8,145 bases of DNA from an uncultured Clostridia bacterium (GTDB lineage: Bacteria; Bacillota; Clostridia; Oscillospirales; Butyricicoccaceae): the NCBI GenBank assembly GCA_947856675.1, contig CANUCM010000011.1, positions 1-8,145 of the forward strand, given 5' to 3'. The notes beneath the pieces are model-generated. The model was not told the origin of the DNA. It was given only the letters and a program-made list of their open reading frames with translations, and ran no database searches. This document shows positions 1 to 6,371 of this stretch, piece after piece (position 1 is the first letter of the stretch; the number at the start of each line of letters is the position of its first letter). The position numbers and the translations under genes are program-made.

Positions 1-735
1 CCGCACCTTCCCGCCGGAGAAGACGGCGGGCGCATGCGGCATGCGCGGGAAATCAACGAAGCCAACGAGCGTCTGTACCGCGCTGTCAGCGACAGCGTGC
101 GCGCGGGAGCGCTGCCCGTCGTGCTGGGCGGGGATCACTGCGTCGCGGCGGGCAGCATTCCGGCTGTAGCAGAGCACCTGGGGCCTGTCGGCGTTATTTG
201 GATTGACGCGCACGGCGATTTTAACGATGAAAACAGCTCGCCCAGCGGCAACATGCACGGCATGCCTTTTTCGGCGGTGTGCGGCTGCGGCCCGGAATCG
301 ATGGTGGGTTTTTCAAAGGCGCGCGTCAGCCCGTGCAATGCGGTGCAGGTAGGCGCGCGCGACCTGGACGCGGAAGAGCGCCGGCGGCTGCGCGGCCATG
401 GGGTGACGGTCTTTTCCATCAGCGACATCGACAAGCTGGGCATGGCGGAGGTCATGCGCCGCGCCATTGCGGCGGCGGGCGGGGGCACGCGGGGAATCCA
501 TGTCAGCTTTGATGTCGACGCCATTACGCCGGAGGCGGCGCCCGGTGTGGGCACGCCGGTGCACAGCGGGCTGACGGTGCGCGAGGCTTTTTTGGCGGCC
601 GAAATGCTGGCCGAAAGCGGGAAGGTTGTGTCGCTCGACATGGTTGAGGTCAACCCGATGCTCGATGCCTTCAACAAAACGGGCAGCCTGGCGTGCGAGC
701 TGATTTTGTCGATGCTGGGCAAAACGGTGTATTAA
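1..735 (+). CDS. rocF: Arginase, 5'-truncated by the window edge
   Basis: Hydrolyses L-arginine to L-ornithine and urea with a binuclear Mn centre in the cytoplasm. The frame is open to nt 1, so the Met at nt 34 is probably internal; about 55 residues would be missing relative to a ~300-aa bacterial arginase. Numbering from that Met, the ureohydrolase motifs occur in order: GGDHC (32-36), WIDAHGDFN (56-64), SGNMHGMP (71-78), SFDVD (158-162), GVGTPVHSGLT and DMVEVNP with Glu205. The expected metal ligands His35, Asp58, His60, Asp62, Asp160 and Asp162, and the His75 equivalent of the catalytic shuttle histidine, are all present. The C-terminal NKTG...LLGK-type ending is RocF-like. Oddities are Cys for the usual Ser after GGDH and Thr-Pro for the usual Asp-Pro after DVD. 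Agmatinase is less likely because of the HGMP loop and the C-terminus. It lies upstream of, and feeds, the ornithine operon. Confidence 0.92.
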   Translation, partial: PHLPAGEDGGRMRHAREINEANERLYRAVSDSVRAGALPVVLGGDHCVAAGSIPAVAEHLGPVGVIWIDAHGDFNDENSSPSGNMHGMPFSAVCGCGPESMVGFSKARVSPCNAVQVGARDLDAEERRRLRGHGVTVFSISDIDKLGMAEVMRRAIAAAGGGTRGIHVSFDVDAITPEAAPGVGTPVHSGLTVREAFLAAEMLAESGKVVSLDMVEVNPMLDAFNKTGSLACELILSMLGKTVY

Positions 736-753
736 AAACTGCGCGCCGGGGGC

Positions 754-782
754 TTGCCAAAAGTCCTGCGGTGCGGTACAAT
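754..782 (+). promoter_or_regulatory. Sigma-A promoter of the ord operon leader
   Basis: TTGCCA at 754-759 and TACAAT at 777-782 each match the sigma-A consensus at five of six positions and are separated by exactly 17 bp. Transcription would start near 789, giving a leader of about 200 nt before the ord start codon. The promoter begins 19 bp after the arginase stop codon, so the operon can be expressed independently of arginase. No terminator is visible between arginase and this promoter, so readthrough is also possible. Confidence 0.75.
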
Positions 783-788
783 AAACTC

Positions 789-934
789 AGAAACGCAGGG
801 AGGAAAGGGCCTGCTTAATCTGTACAACCACGGTTTGACGGTTTTGTGTGCTGTCACTTGTGCGCTGTACAGAGGCGCTTTGAAAGCCCTGCCGCACAGT
901 ACATATACAAAACCGCCGAAACGGCGGTTTTTTT
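789..934 (+). promoter_or_regulatory. Candidate cis-regulatory leader RNA (attenuator or riboswitch-like) of the ord operon
   Basis: The leader can form an extended hairpin. An 8-bp helix (819-826 with 866-873) continues through 829-833 with 858-862 (including two G-U) and 836-841 with 851-856, ending in a 9-nt loop (842-850). A closing helix GCAGGG 795-800 with CCCTGC 887-892 can bracket it, or GCAGG 795-799 can instead pair locally with CCTGC 810-814. Nt 839-850 are complementary to 904-915 (12 pairs, two of them G-U), and 909-918 is the 5' arm of the intrinsic terminator. The antiterminator and the terminator are therefore mutually exclusive, and forming the antiterminator also opens the apical hairpin. 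I do not recognise consensus motifs of the cobalamin, lysine, glycine, SAM, T-box or guanidine classes. The ligand is unknown; ornithine, arginine or adenosylcobalamin would make biological sense, but this is only inference. A stand-alone ncRNA ending at the terminator is the alternative. Confidence 0.5.
909..934 (+). terminator. Intrinsic terminator upstream of ord
   Basis: A 10-bp stem (909-918 with 922-931, AAAACCGCCG / CGGCGGTTTT) closes an AAA loop and is followed within a run of seven T (928-934). It lies 58 nt before the ord ATG and downstream of the 754-782 promoter. It could therefore end arginase readthrough transcripts, act as a regulated attenuator for ord, or both. Its 5' arm has a competing upstream complement at 839-850. 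Confidence 0.85.
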
Positions 935-965
935 GTACCCAAAAACATACACAAAATAAATATTA

Positions 966-975
966 TGAATATTCA
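966..975. repeat. Perfect 10-bp palindrome TGAATATTCA overlapping the ord SD region
   Basis: TGAATATTCA reads identically on both strands and lies within an AT-rich patch (941-975) that contrasts with the GC-rich surroundings. It sits inside a wider AATATT-ATG-AATATT arrangement (959-973). The arms resemble ArgR/AhrC half-sites (TGAAT...ATTCA), but the usual 4-bp AT spacer is absent, so assignment as an ARG box is doubtful. No convincing second promoter is present here: TATTAT at 961-966 has no suitable -35. Confidence 0.35.
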
Positions 976-983
976 AAAGGAGG
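976..983 (+). promoter_or_regulatory. Ribosome binding site of ord
   Basis: AAAGGAGG is an almost complete complement of the 16S rRNA 3' end and sits 9 nt before the ATG at 993. It fixes the ord start and, being downstream of the leader terminator, is present only on readthrough transcripts or on those started after 934. Confidence 0.85.
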
Positions 984-992
984 AGAGCAGCA

Positions 993-2057
993 ATGCAGAA
1001 CGTAAAGGTGGCCGTGTGGGGATTTGGAGCCATGGGCTCCGGGATTGTGCGCGCTTTGCTGAAAAAGCGGGGCGTCGACATTGTCGGCGTGTGTGACCTG
1101 CACCCCGAGCGCGTGGGAAAGAGCATATTTGAGGTGCTGTCGGTGCCTGTGGGGCAGCGGCAGGATGTTACGGTCAGTGCCGATATCGACGAGGCGGTGC
1201 GCGCCGGGCAGTGTGATGTGTGCGTCATCGCCACCGATTCGTTTACCGACAAGGTGTTTGAAAAGGTCATGCACATTGTAAAAAAGGGCGTCAACGTCGT
1301 GACAACGGCGGAGGAAATGGCTTATCCCCGCGCAGGTCAGCCCGAGCTGAGCGAAAAGATGGACGAGTGTGCCCGTGAGCACGGCGTGTCGATATTGGGC
1401 ACGGGGGTCAACCCCGGGCTTATCATGGACATCCTGGCGCTGTGCCTTTCGGGCGGCATGACAGAGGTTGAGTCGGTGCAGTGCCGCAGGGTCAACAGCT
1501 TAAGCCCGTTCGGCCCGGCCGTTATGGAGGAGCAGGGCGTGGGGCTGACGCGCGAGCAGTTTGAAAAGGGCGTGGCCGAGGGCACCATGGCCGGGCATGT
1601 CGGGTTTAAAGAGAGCGTGTTTATGATGAATGAGGCGCTGGGACTGGGCGTCGACCATTTTGAGCAGCAGATGCAGCCCATCATCACAAGCGTCGACCGC
1701 CGCTCGCCCTATGGCTTTGCGCGCGCGGGAGATGTCGCCGGCGTCAACATGACGGGGCAGGGCAGCCGCGACGGCAAAGTGGTCATCGACATGATCCATC
1801 CCCAGCAGATTGAGCCGGAAATGGAGGGCACGCATACCGGAGACTACATCGTGCTGCGCGGAAAGCCCGACATTTCGATGGAAATCCGGCCCGAGGTCGA
1901 CGGGGGCATCGGCACCATCGCCATGTGCATCAATATGATTCCCCACGTCATCAACGCCCGGCCGGGCCTGCGCACCATGATAGACCTGCCCGTGCCGCAC
2001 GCCATCATGGGCGATTATCGCGATCTGATTGACGAGCAGCGCAAAATCGTGAAATAA
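993..2057 (+). CDS. ord: 2,4-diaminopentanoate dehydrogenase
   Basis: Catalyses NAD(P)-dependent oxidative deamination of 2,4-diaminopentanoate to 2-amino-4-oxopentanoate and ammonia, the step after ornithine aminomutase in clostridial ornithine oxidation. The 354-aa protein begins with a Rossmann fold of the dihydrodipicolinate-reductase type: VKVAVWGFGAMGSG with the glycine motif at residues 10-17 and an acidic residue, Asp35, after the second strand. TTAEEMAYP (about 104-112) and GTGVNPGLIMD (136-146) follow and are characteristic of this family. The C-terminal half is the substrate/oligomerisation part and ends near the stop without truncation. The ATG at 993 is set by AAAGGAGG 9 nt upstream. 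It is the first gene of the operon, 15 nt ahead of ortA. Identification rests on both the family-like sequence and the diagnostic neighbours; other DapB-like amino acid dehydrogenases would be the alternative. Confidence 0.93.
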   Translation: MQNVKVAVWGFGAMGSGIVRALLKKRGVDIVGVCDLHPERVGKSIFEVLSVPVGQRQDVTVSADIDEAVRAGQCDVCVIATDSFTDKVFEKVMHIVKKGVNVVTTAEEMAYPRAGQPELSEKMDECAREHGVSILGTGVNPGLIMDILALCLSGGMTEVESVQCRRVNSLSPFGPAVMEEQGVGLTREQFEKGVAEGTMAGHVGFKESVFMMNEALGLGVDHFEQQMQPIITSVDRRSPYGFARAGDVAGVNMTGQGSRDGKVVIDMIHPQQIEPEMEGTHTGDYIVLRGKPDISMEIRPEVDGGIGTIAMCINMIPHVINARPGLRTMIDLPVPHAIMGDYRDLIDEQRKIVK

Positions 2058-2064
2058 AAGGAGG
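2058..2064 (+). promoter_or_regulatory. Ribosome binding site deciding the TTG start of ortA
   Basis: AAGGAGG lies immediately after the ord stop codon, 8 nt before the TTG at 2073. No ATG or GTG occurs in frame at a suitable distance, so this strong site supports TTG as the real start codon of ortA. Confidence 0.8.
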
Positions 2065-2072
2065 AGAGCGCT

Positions 2073-2378
2073 TTGGCAAAGAAAAACGACTGGGTGCGCA
2101 TCCACCGCAATGTGCTGGAGGCGGCGGAGCGCACAGGCAAGCTGCCTGACGACACAAAGAGCGTGCCGCTGGAGATGTGGGTCAAGGGGCACCTGCAAAA
2201 CGAGAGCGCCGAAATCGGCGATGAGGTGACGGTGCGCACGCGCACCGGGCGCATGGAGCACGGCACCCTTTTGGAAGTAAACCCCAGCTATGAGCTGAAT
2301 TACGGGGAATATGTGCCGGAAATCACCGAAATTGAAGACAGACTGCGGCAGGCGCTGTTTGGGGGGAACGAGCAATGA
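2073..2378 (+). CDS. ortA: 2-amino-4-oxopentanoate thiolase, alpha (small) subunit
   Basis: Small subunit of the heterodimeric thiolase that cleaves 2-amino-4-oxopentanoate with CoA to acetyl-CoA and alanine. At 101 aa it has the usual family length, with no signal peptide or membrane segment. The central and C-terminal region GDEVTVRTRTGRMEHGTL followed by VNPSYELNYGEYVPEI (about residues 48-84) looks like a compact beta barrel and is the recognisable OrtA signature. It starts with TTG behind a consensus SD. It overlaps ortB by 4 nt (ATGA at 2375-2378), suggesting translational coupling and equal amounts of the two subunits. How the small subunit contributes to catalysis is not evident from the sequence. 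Confidence 0.92.
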   Translation: MAKKNDWVRIHRNVLEAAERTGKLPDDTKSVPLEMWVKGHLQNESAEIGDEVTVRTRTGRMEHGTLLEVNPSYELNYGEYVPEITEIEDRLRQALFGGNEQ

Positions 2379-3787
2379 TTGTGGACAGAAGCTATCAGGC
2401 TGTTACCGGCCGCATGGCGCAGATCATCGAAAACGCCATGGGCGTGGACTATAAAAAATACGAGTCGGGCTCCATTGCCTTTGATTACGAGGGCATGATG
2501 AACGACACAGGCTATACGCTGGAGGACATCATCAAAATCCAGCGCACCTTCAACGTGGGCAATACGCCGGTTTTTGAGCTGCGCAACCTGACGGCGCTGG
2601 CGCGCCGGTGCGCCGCGCCGGGCAAGGGCGCGCGCATTTTCATCAAGGATGAGGCTTCAAACCCCGCGGGCAGCTTTAAGGAGAGAAGAGCGTGCACCTC
2701 GGTGTACCACGCCAAAAAGCTGGGGTATAAAGGCGTGATTGCCGCCACTTCGGGCAACTACGGCGCGGCCGTGGCGTCGCAGGCGGCCATGCAGGGGCTC
2801 AAATGCCTCATCGTGCAGGAGTGCTATGATTCCCACGGCGTCGGGCAGCCCGAAATCGTGGAAAAGGCGCGCAAGTGCGAAGCGCTGGGCGCCGAGGTTC
2901 TGCAGTTGACAGTGGGGCCCGAGCTGTTTTACGAAACGCTCATGATGCTGGAGGACACCGGGTATTTTAACGCCAGCCTGTACAGCGCCTTTGGCGTATC
3001 AGGCGTTGAAACGCTGGGCTGGGAGCTGGGACACCAGTTTATGGAGCGTTACGGCCGTCATCCTGACGTCGTTGTGTGTGCAAACGCCGGCGGCGGCAAC
3101 CTGACGGGCACGGCGCGCGGCCTGCGCAAGGCGCACTGCGGCGCCAAAGTGGTGGCGGCTTCCGTCGACCTTAAGGGCCTGCACATGGCGAGCGACAGCC
3201 AGTTCAACAAAAAATCCTTTACGACCGCGCACACGGGCTTCGGCGTGCCCTATGCCACCGACCCCGACCACAGCGATGTGCCGCGTTCGGCCGCGCGTCC
3301 GCTGCGGTACATGGACCGGTATGTCACCGTCAAGCAGGGCGAGGTCTTTTACATCACCGAGGCGCTGGCCACGCTGGAGGGCATGGAAAAGGGCCCGGCC
3401 GGCAACACCAGCCTGGCCGCCGCGTTTGCGCTGGCGCAGGAAATGGATGAGGATCAGATCATCGTCGCGCAGGAAACCGAGTACACCGGCGCGGGCAAGC
3501 ACATCCAGCCGCAGCTGGCCTTTGCGCGCAAAAACGGCATTGAGCTTCTGTTCGGCGATCCGGCCGAGGAAATCGCGGGCAAAAACATTATTTTCCCGGC
3601 GCGGCCCGAGCTTCTCAAGGCGCGCGACTCCGACCTTGACCGCATGCGCCGTTCGCTGATCCGCCGCCAGATCCGGGGCGCGGGCAGCCTGTGCGCGGCC
3701 GACTATGAATACCTTGCCGCCGAAACCAATCGCAGCCGCGAATGGGTGGAAAAAACCGTGGCAGAGCTGAGGGAGGAAAACGCATGA
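2375..3787 (+). CDS. ortB: 2-amino-4-oxopentanoate thiolase, beta (PLP-binding) subunit
   Basis: Catalytic, pyridoxal-phosphate-dependent subunit of the thiolase that releases acetyl-CoA and alanine from 2-amino-4-oxopentanoate. It is unrelated to ordinary Cys-dependent thiolases and belongs to fold type II PLP enzymes (threonine-synthase-like). In the 470-aa product the fold II landmarks are NPAGSFKERRA with the probable Schiff-base Lys102, SGNYG at 126-130 holding the cofactor ring, and the phosphate-binding glycine loop AGGGNLTG around 238-245. QETEYTGAGKH lies near the C-terminal part of the catalytic domain. It is followed by an Arg-rich helical tail of roughly 60 residues. The start overlaps the ortA stop, with a G-rich, weaker SD (GGGGGG, 2361-2366), consistent with coupling. 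The stop overlaps the oraS start. Threonine synthase is excluded by the operon and by the length of the N-terminal extension. Confidence 0.94.
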   Translation: MIVDRSYQAVTGRMAQIIENAMGVDYKKYESGSIAFDYEGMMNDTGYTLEDIIKIQRTFNVGNTPVFELRNLTALARRCAAPGKGARIFIKDEASNPAGSFKERRACTSVYHAKKLGYKGVIAATSGNYGAAVASQAAMQGLKCLIVQECYDSHGVGQPEIVEKARKCEALGAEVLQLTVGPELFYETLMMLEDTGYFNASLYSAFGVSGVETLGWELGHQFMERYGRHPDVVVCANAGGGNLTGTARGLRKAHCGAKVVAASVDLKGLHMASDSQFNKKSFTTAHTGFGVPYATDPDHSDVPRSAARPLRYMDRYVTVKQGEVFYITEALATLEGMEKGPAGNTSLAAAFALAQEMDEDQIIVAQETEYTGAGKHIQPQLAFARKNGIELLFGDPAEEIAGKNIIFPARPELLKARDSDLDRMRRSLIRRQIRGAGSLCAADYEYLAAETNRSREWVEKTVAELREENA

Positions 3788-4149
3788 AGAGAGCCGACGA
3801 TTTTGCCGGGCGCCGCGCGCATCTTGCCGGCATGAGCGACGAGCAGCTCAAGGAATATTTCTGGCAGCTGGCCGACAGGCTGACCGCGCCGCTTTTGGAG
3901 CTGGGACGCGAATACACCTCGCCGGCCGTCGAGCGTTCGGTGCTTCTGCGCATGGGTTTTTCTTCGCTTGAGGTGCGGCCCATTGTGGAAACGGCCATGG
4001 AAAAGAACCTGATTGCGCACGGCGCAGGGCACATTGTGTACCGTATCGCGCAGGACACGGGCATGAGCATCCGCGAAGCGGGGCTTGCGCTGGCGCGCGG
4101 CGAGCTGTGGGACAGGGCGCAGCAGCTGTTTGAGGAGGTGCAGGCATGA
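3784..4149 (+). CDS. oraS: D-ornithine 4,5-aminomutase, small subunit
   Basis: S component of the adenosylcobalamin- and PLP-dependent D-ornithine 4,5-aminomutase. It complexes with OraE and is needed for activity. The start chosen is ATG 3784 (MKRADDF...), which overlaps the ortB stop as ATGA and has GGGAGG 7 nt upstream (3771-3776). A start 14 codons earlier at 3742 is possible in frame, but it would run through ortB coding sequence and lacks a good SD. With this start the protein is 121 aa, the length I recall for the Clostridium sticklandii subunit. It is mostly helical and charged; DEQLKEYFWQLADRLTAPLLELGREYTSPAVERSVLLRMGFSS spans residues ~19-61 and is followed by a GHIVYRIA helix region. 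No membrane segment is seen. The stop overlaps the oraE start. Confidence 0.93.
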   Translation: MKRADDFAGRRAHLAGMSDEQLKEYFWQLADRLTAPLLELGREYTSPAVERSVLLRMGFSSLEVRPIVETAMEKNLIAHGAGHIVYRIAQDTGMSIREAGLALARGELWDRAQQLFEEVQA

Positions 4150-6371
4150 GCGAATACCGGCTGAAAAACGACGAAAAAATTGATATCGAGGCTATTTTGG
4201 ACGATCTTGAGCATTATGTGCCCAAAAAACGGCCGTGGACGTGGCGCAAGCCTGCGCCCGGGCTTGTCATGAACGGCTTTGCCTATCAGGATATGTCCGA
4301 GCCGATGGCGGGGGAATCGGTGCCGCTGCCGTCGGCCAAGTACTTCGGCAACATTGACCCGCAGGGGCAGTGGACCATCACAACGGAAATCGCCTCGGGG
4401 CGCTTTGAGGACGACATCCGCCGTATGCGCATGGCGGCCCACCACGGCGCGGACCACATCATGGTCATCCGCACGGCGGGGCAGAGCCACTATGACGGCC
4501 TCATCGAAGGTACGCCGCAGGGCATGGGCGGCGTGCCCATCACCCGCAAGCAGGTGCGTGCGCAGCGCCGCGCCCTCGACCTGATTGAGGAGGAAGTGGG
4601 CCGCAGCATCAACTACCACTCCTATGTGTCGGGCGTGGCCGGTCCTGATATTGCCGTCATGTTCTGCGAAGAAGGGGTGGCGGGCGCGCACCAGGACCCG
4701 CAGTACAACGTCATTTACCGCAACATCAACATGGTGCGATCCTTTGTCGACGCATGCGAATCCAAGCGCATCATGGCGCACGGCGGCATTTTGCAGATAG
4801 ACGGCGCGCACAATGCCAACGCCACGGCGCGTGAGGCGTGGAAGGTCATGCCCGAGCTGATGGTGCAGCACGCCATCAACGCCAGCTTTTCGGTGGGCGC
4901 GGGCATCCGGCGTGAAAACATCGCGCTGTCCACCGTGCCGCCCACGGCGCCGCCGGCGCCCTGCCTGCACATCGACCTGCCGTATGCCGTGGCGCTGCGC
5001 GAGCTGTTTTCCGAGTATAAAATCCGCGCGCAGATGAACACAAAATACATGGAAAGCTCGACGCGTGAGGCGACGGTGACCCATGTGCTCAACCTTTTGA
5101 CCAGCAAGCTGACGCGTGCCGACATCCAGTCTACCATCACGCCGGACGAAGGGCGCAATGTGCCCTGGCACATGTACAACATCGAGGCGTGTGACACGGC
5201 CAAGCAGGCCATTGCGGGCATGGATGGGCTGATGGACATGATAGAGCTCAAAAAGGACGGCTATCTGCGCGACAAGGCGCGCGAGCTGAAGGAGCGCGCC
5301 GTGCTGTTTATGGAGGAAATGCTTGAATGCGGCGGATATTTTGCCGCGGTGGAGCAGGGATTTTTTGTTGACAGCGGCTTTTATCCCGAGCGCAACGGCG
5401 ACGGCATCGCCCGTGATTCCCAGGGCGGCGTCGGCGCGGGCACGGTCATCCGGCGCGCGGATGATTACATGGCGCCGGTGACGGCGCACTTCGGGTGCAA
5501 CAACGTCGCGCAGTATGACGAAAGCGCGCAAAACGACCCGGCCCGGCTCATTGGCGGGTGCACGTTTGAATGCCCCGAGAAAATCATCTTCATTGACGAG
5601 CTGGACGAGCAGGACAATGTCCATGTGCGGCTGGAGGAAAAGCGCGAGTTTTTGACGGGCGGAAAAATTATGCCCGAAATGGAGTGGCGTGCCGACGGCA
5701 TTGTGGTGCTGACGATGTTCCTGCCGCTGGAGCGGCGTGCGGCCGAGGCGGCGGCGCTCACCATCGCGTCAAAGCTCAACCTTGTAGAGTGCGAGGTCAT
5801 CCACCGCGAGGTCATGCAGAAGGCCGAAGGTACGCGCGTGGAGGTCAGGGGCAAGGTGCCCTTTGCCATTGACGAGGCGAGCCTCGTCATTCCGCCCGAG
5901 CCCGAGGTGATGAGCGACGAGGAAATCCGCGCCGAAATCGAGGCGCACCCTCTGACCGTTGTGTGCGGCACGGTGGGCGAGGACGAACACTCGGTCGGCC
6001 TGCGGGAAATTATCGATATCAAGCACGGCGGCATTGAAAAATACGGCATCAAGGTGCACTATCTCGGCACGTCTGTGCCGGTGGAAAAGCTTTTGCAGGC
6101 CGCGGTGGAAACCAACGCCGAGGTGGTGATGGCCTCGGTCATCATCAGCCATGACGATATCCACTACAAAAACATCTCCGCCATTGACAAGCTGGCGCGC
6201 GAAATGGGCATCCGCGACAAAATTATTTTTGTGGCGGGCGGCACGCAGGTCACGCCCGAGCTGGCCGTCAAGGCGGGGGCCGACGCGGGCTTCGGCCGCG
6301 GGGCCAAGGGCATTCACAACGCGACCTATATCGTAAAGGAACGCCGTCGCCGCAGGGGGCAAACGGTGTGA
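4146..6371 (+). CDS. oraE: D-ornithine 4,5-aminomutase, large (B12/PLP) subunit
   Basis: Large subunit that migrates the terminal amino group of D-ornithine to C4, giving 2,4-diaminopentanoate by a radical mechanism using adenosylcobalamin and PLP. The 741-aa length fits the family (about 730-760). Residues ~60-430 form the TIM-barrel mutase domain. A linker and dimerisation region follows. The C-terminal ~140 residues form a Rossmann-like cobalamin domain with the DxHxxG motif DEHSVG at 613-618. His615 is the expected lower axial ligand. Lys626, in DIKHGG, lies 11 residues later, exactly the spacing between His618 and the PLP lysine Lys629 known for C. sticklandii OraE. A GG loop (FVAGGTQVT) follows. 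The start has GAGGAGGTG upstream and overlaps oraS by 4 nt. The end overlaps the next gene as GTGA. Everything essential appears intact. Confidence 0.96.
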   Translation: MSEYRLKNDEKIDIEAILDDLEHYVPKKRPWTWRKPAPGLVMNGFAYQDMSEPMAGESVPLPSAKYFGNIDPQGQWTITTEIASGRFEDDIRRMRMAAHHGADHIMVIRTAGQSHYDGLIEGTPQGMGGVPITRKQVRAQRRALDLIEEEVGRSINYHSYVSGVAGPDIAVMFCEEGVAGAHQDPQYNVIYRNINMVRSFVDACESKRIMAHGGILQIDGAHNANATAREAWKVMPELMVQHAINASFSVGAGIRRENIALSTVPPTAPPAPCLHIDLPYAVALRELFSEYKIRAQMNTKYMESSTREATVTHVLNLLTSKLTRADIQSTITPDEGRNVPWHMYNIEACDTAKQAIAGMDGLMDMIELKKDGYLRDKARELKERAVLFMEEMLECGGYFAAVEQGFFVDSGFYPERNGDGIARDSQGGVGAGTVIRRADDYMAPVTAHFGCNNVAQYDESAQNDPARLIGGCTFECPEKIIFIDELDEQDNVHVRLEEKREFLTGGKIMPEMEWRADGIVVLTMFLPLERRAAEAAALTIASKLNLVECEVIHREVMQKAEGTRVEVRGKVPFAIDEASLVIPPEPEVMSDEEIRAEIEAHPLTVVCGTVGEDEHSVGLREIIDIKHGGIEKYGIKVHYLGTSVPVEKLLQAAVETNAEVVMASVIISHDDIHYKNISAIDKLAREMGIRDKIIFVAGGTQVTPELAVKAGADAGFGRGAKGIHNATYIVKERRRRRGQTV

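Noticed and set aside
780..908. Cobalamin riboswitch for the B12-dependent operon
   Set aside because: No B12-box-like conserved core could be found in the leader, and the segment is shorter than usual for that class; a covariance search would settle it.
759..934. 6S RNA in the arginase/ord gap
   Set aside because: The stretch beginning AAAGTCCTG looked superficially like a Firmicute 6S 5' end. However, no long closing helix between the ends forms beyond GTGCGG/CCGCAC, no promoter exists upstream of it, and a better promoter lies within it.
933..966. A second promoter just before ord (TTGTAC with TAAATA or TATTAT)
   Set aside because: The -35 matches only three of six positions. The spacing is 18 bp to a poor -10 (TAAATA) and 22 bp to the better one (TATTAT).
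754..1005. An open plus-strand frame running through the whole ord leader (possible leader peptide)
   Set aside because: Its first possible start is the TTG inside the -35 box, so it would not be transcribed from that promoter. No ATG/GTG/TTG lies correctly behind the AGGGAGG at 797-803. There is no run of Arg codons as expected for peptide-based attenuation.
3742..3783. A 14-codon N-terminal extension of oraS
   Set aside because: It lies inside ortB coding sequence without a good SD, whereas ATG 3784 has GGGAGG at the right distance, continues the ATGA overlap pattern and gives the family length.
3615..5624. A 669-codon open frame on the minus strand opposite oraS and oraE
   Set aside because: It is the antisense shadow of a GC-rich coding region. 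Its translation is His/Arg/Val-rich low-complexity sequence without recognisable domains, and the plus strand holds well-identified genes.
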